This document shows positions 33,637 to 34,057 of a DNA stretch of 34,057 nt, in pieces. Origin of the DNA: Candidatus Uhrbacteria bacterium RIFOXYB12_FULL_58_10 (lineage in GTDB: Bacteria; Patescibacteriota; Patescibacteriia; UBA9934; GWF2-40-263); NCBI GenBank assembly GCA_943354165.1, contig CALRBH010000010.1:1-34057 (forward strand). Reading direction: 5' to 3'. Numbering within the stretch: position 1 is the stretch's first letter; each line of letters begins with the position of its first letter. The notes beneath the pieces are model-generated. The model ran no database searches. It saw only the letters and a program-made list of their open reading frames with translations, and was not told the DNA's origin. The position numbers and the translations under genes are program-made.

Positions 33637-34057
33637 CTATGGTTCCACCTGTACCTTCGATAAATCCGAAAGGCGTTCTGATTCAAAAATATCCGGGTTG
33701 TAGCAGGTGTAATAGAGCTCGATGAGCGACTGCGTATCGAGCCGGGCCACGCCGAGGCCCATGCTCTGCAGCTGACCGCTCGTGAGCGAGACGCGACGTG
33801 CGAGCTGTTCCTGGCGGTCCGCCATCTGCTTGGCGTTTAGGTTGGCGGCGGCCGATGGGGAAACGGCTTCCGAGAGCCGGCTGAAAAAACTCTTGGTCTT
33901 ATTGGACACCGGATCGTACGGCACCACGAGGTAAAACCGCTTCTGCATGATTTCCCCGAGCTCCACCAGCTCCTTCACGAAGGAGCGGTAGTCCGCGATC
34001 TGTCCGCGCAAGAGATCGTTCTTGGTGTCGCGTTCCTTTTCAACCAGCGTATTGATG
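33637..34057 (-). CDS. TraC/VirB4 N-terminal-domain-like protein, 5' end beyond the right edge
   Basis: INTLVEKERDTKNDLLRGQIADYRSFVKELVELGEIMQKRFYLVVPYDPV...SLTSGQLQSMGLGVARLDTQSLIELYYTCYNPD; frame open to window end. Confidence 0.65.
   Translation of the reverse strand, partial: INTLVEKERDTKNDLLRGQIADYRSFVKELVELGEIMQKRFYLVVPYDPVSNKTKSFFSRLSEAVSPSAAANLNAKQMADRQEQLARRVSLTSGQLQSMGLGVARLDTQSLIELYYTCYNPDIFESERLSDLSKVQVEP

Overview
This is a bacterial chromosomal window. The gene content suggests Patescibacteria/CPR (inference): a VirB4-type secretion locus, LemA, four-helix-bundle genes, an intein and an archetypal small-genome layout. Core genes are dnaE (truncated by the left edge and carrying an in-frame LAGLIDADG intein), pheT-pheS-rseP, a phosphomannomutase/phosphoglucomutase, lemA, clpC, radA, recG, comF and virB4, plus three tRNAs (Ser-GCT, Ser-TGA, Arg-GCG). 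Accessory content includes a CDP-alcohol phosphatidyltransferase-like protein next to a catalytically degenerate paralogue, a Cas4-like/DEDD nuclease fusion (DUF2779-type), a zeta-toxin kinase with a translationally coupled 59-aa ORF, two four-helix-bundle (S23/IVP-like) genes tightly bracketed by repeats, a truncated DNA methyltransferase, a Pif1-like helicase, a PD-(D/E)XK homing-endonuclease-like ORF between two tRNA-Ser genes, and a pilin-like/M15 peptidase fusion. The most striking unexplained structure is a set of short 'word' repeats: GGCGTTAGGC, AAACGACAAA, CCCTTACAACCC, CCAAACCTTCC, GGGCAAGAGGGGGCAAGGG and CCCTGAGCTTGTCGAAGGG. They form palindromic intergenic elements, bracket the four-helix-bundle genes, and also appear as in-frame insertions in conserved proteins (PheT, PGM, ClpC, RadA). 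All calls come from reading the sequence by eye; no database search was run.
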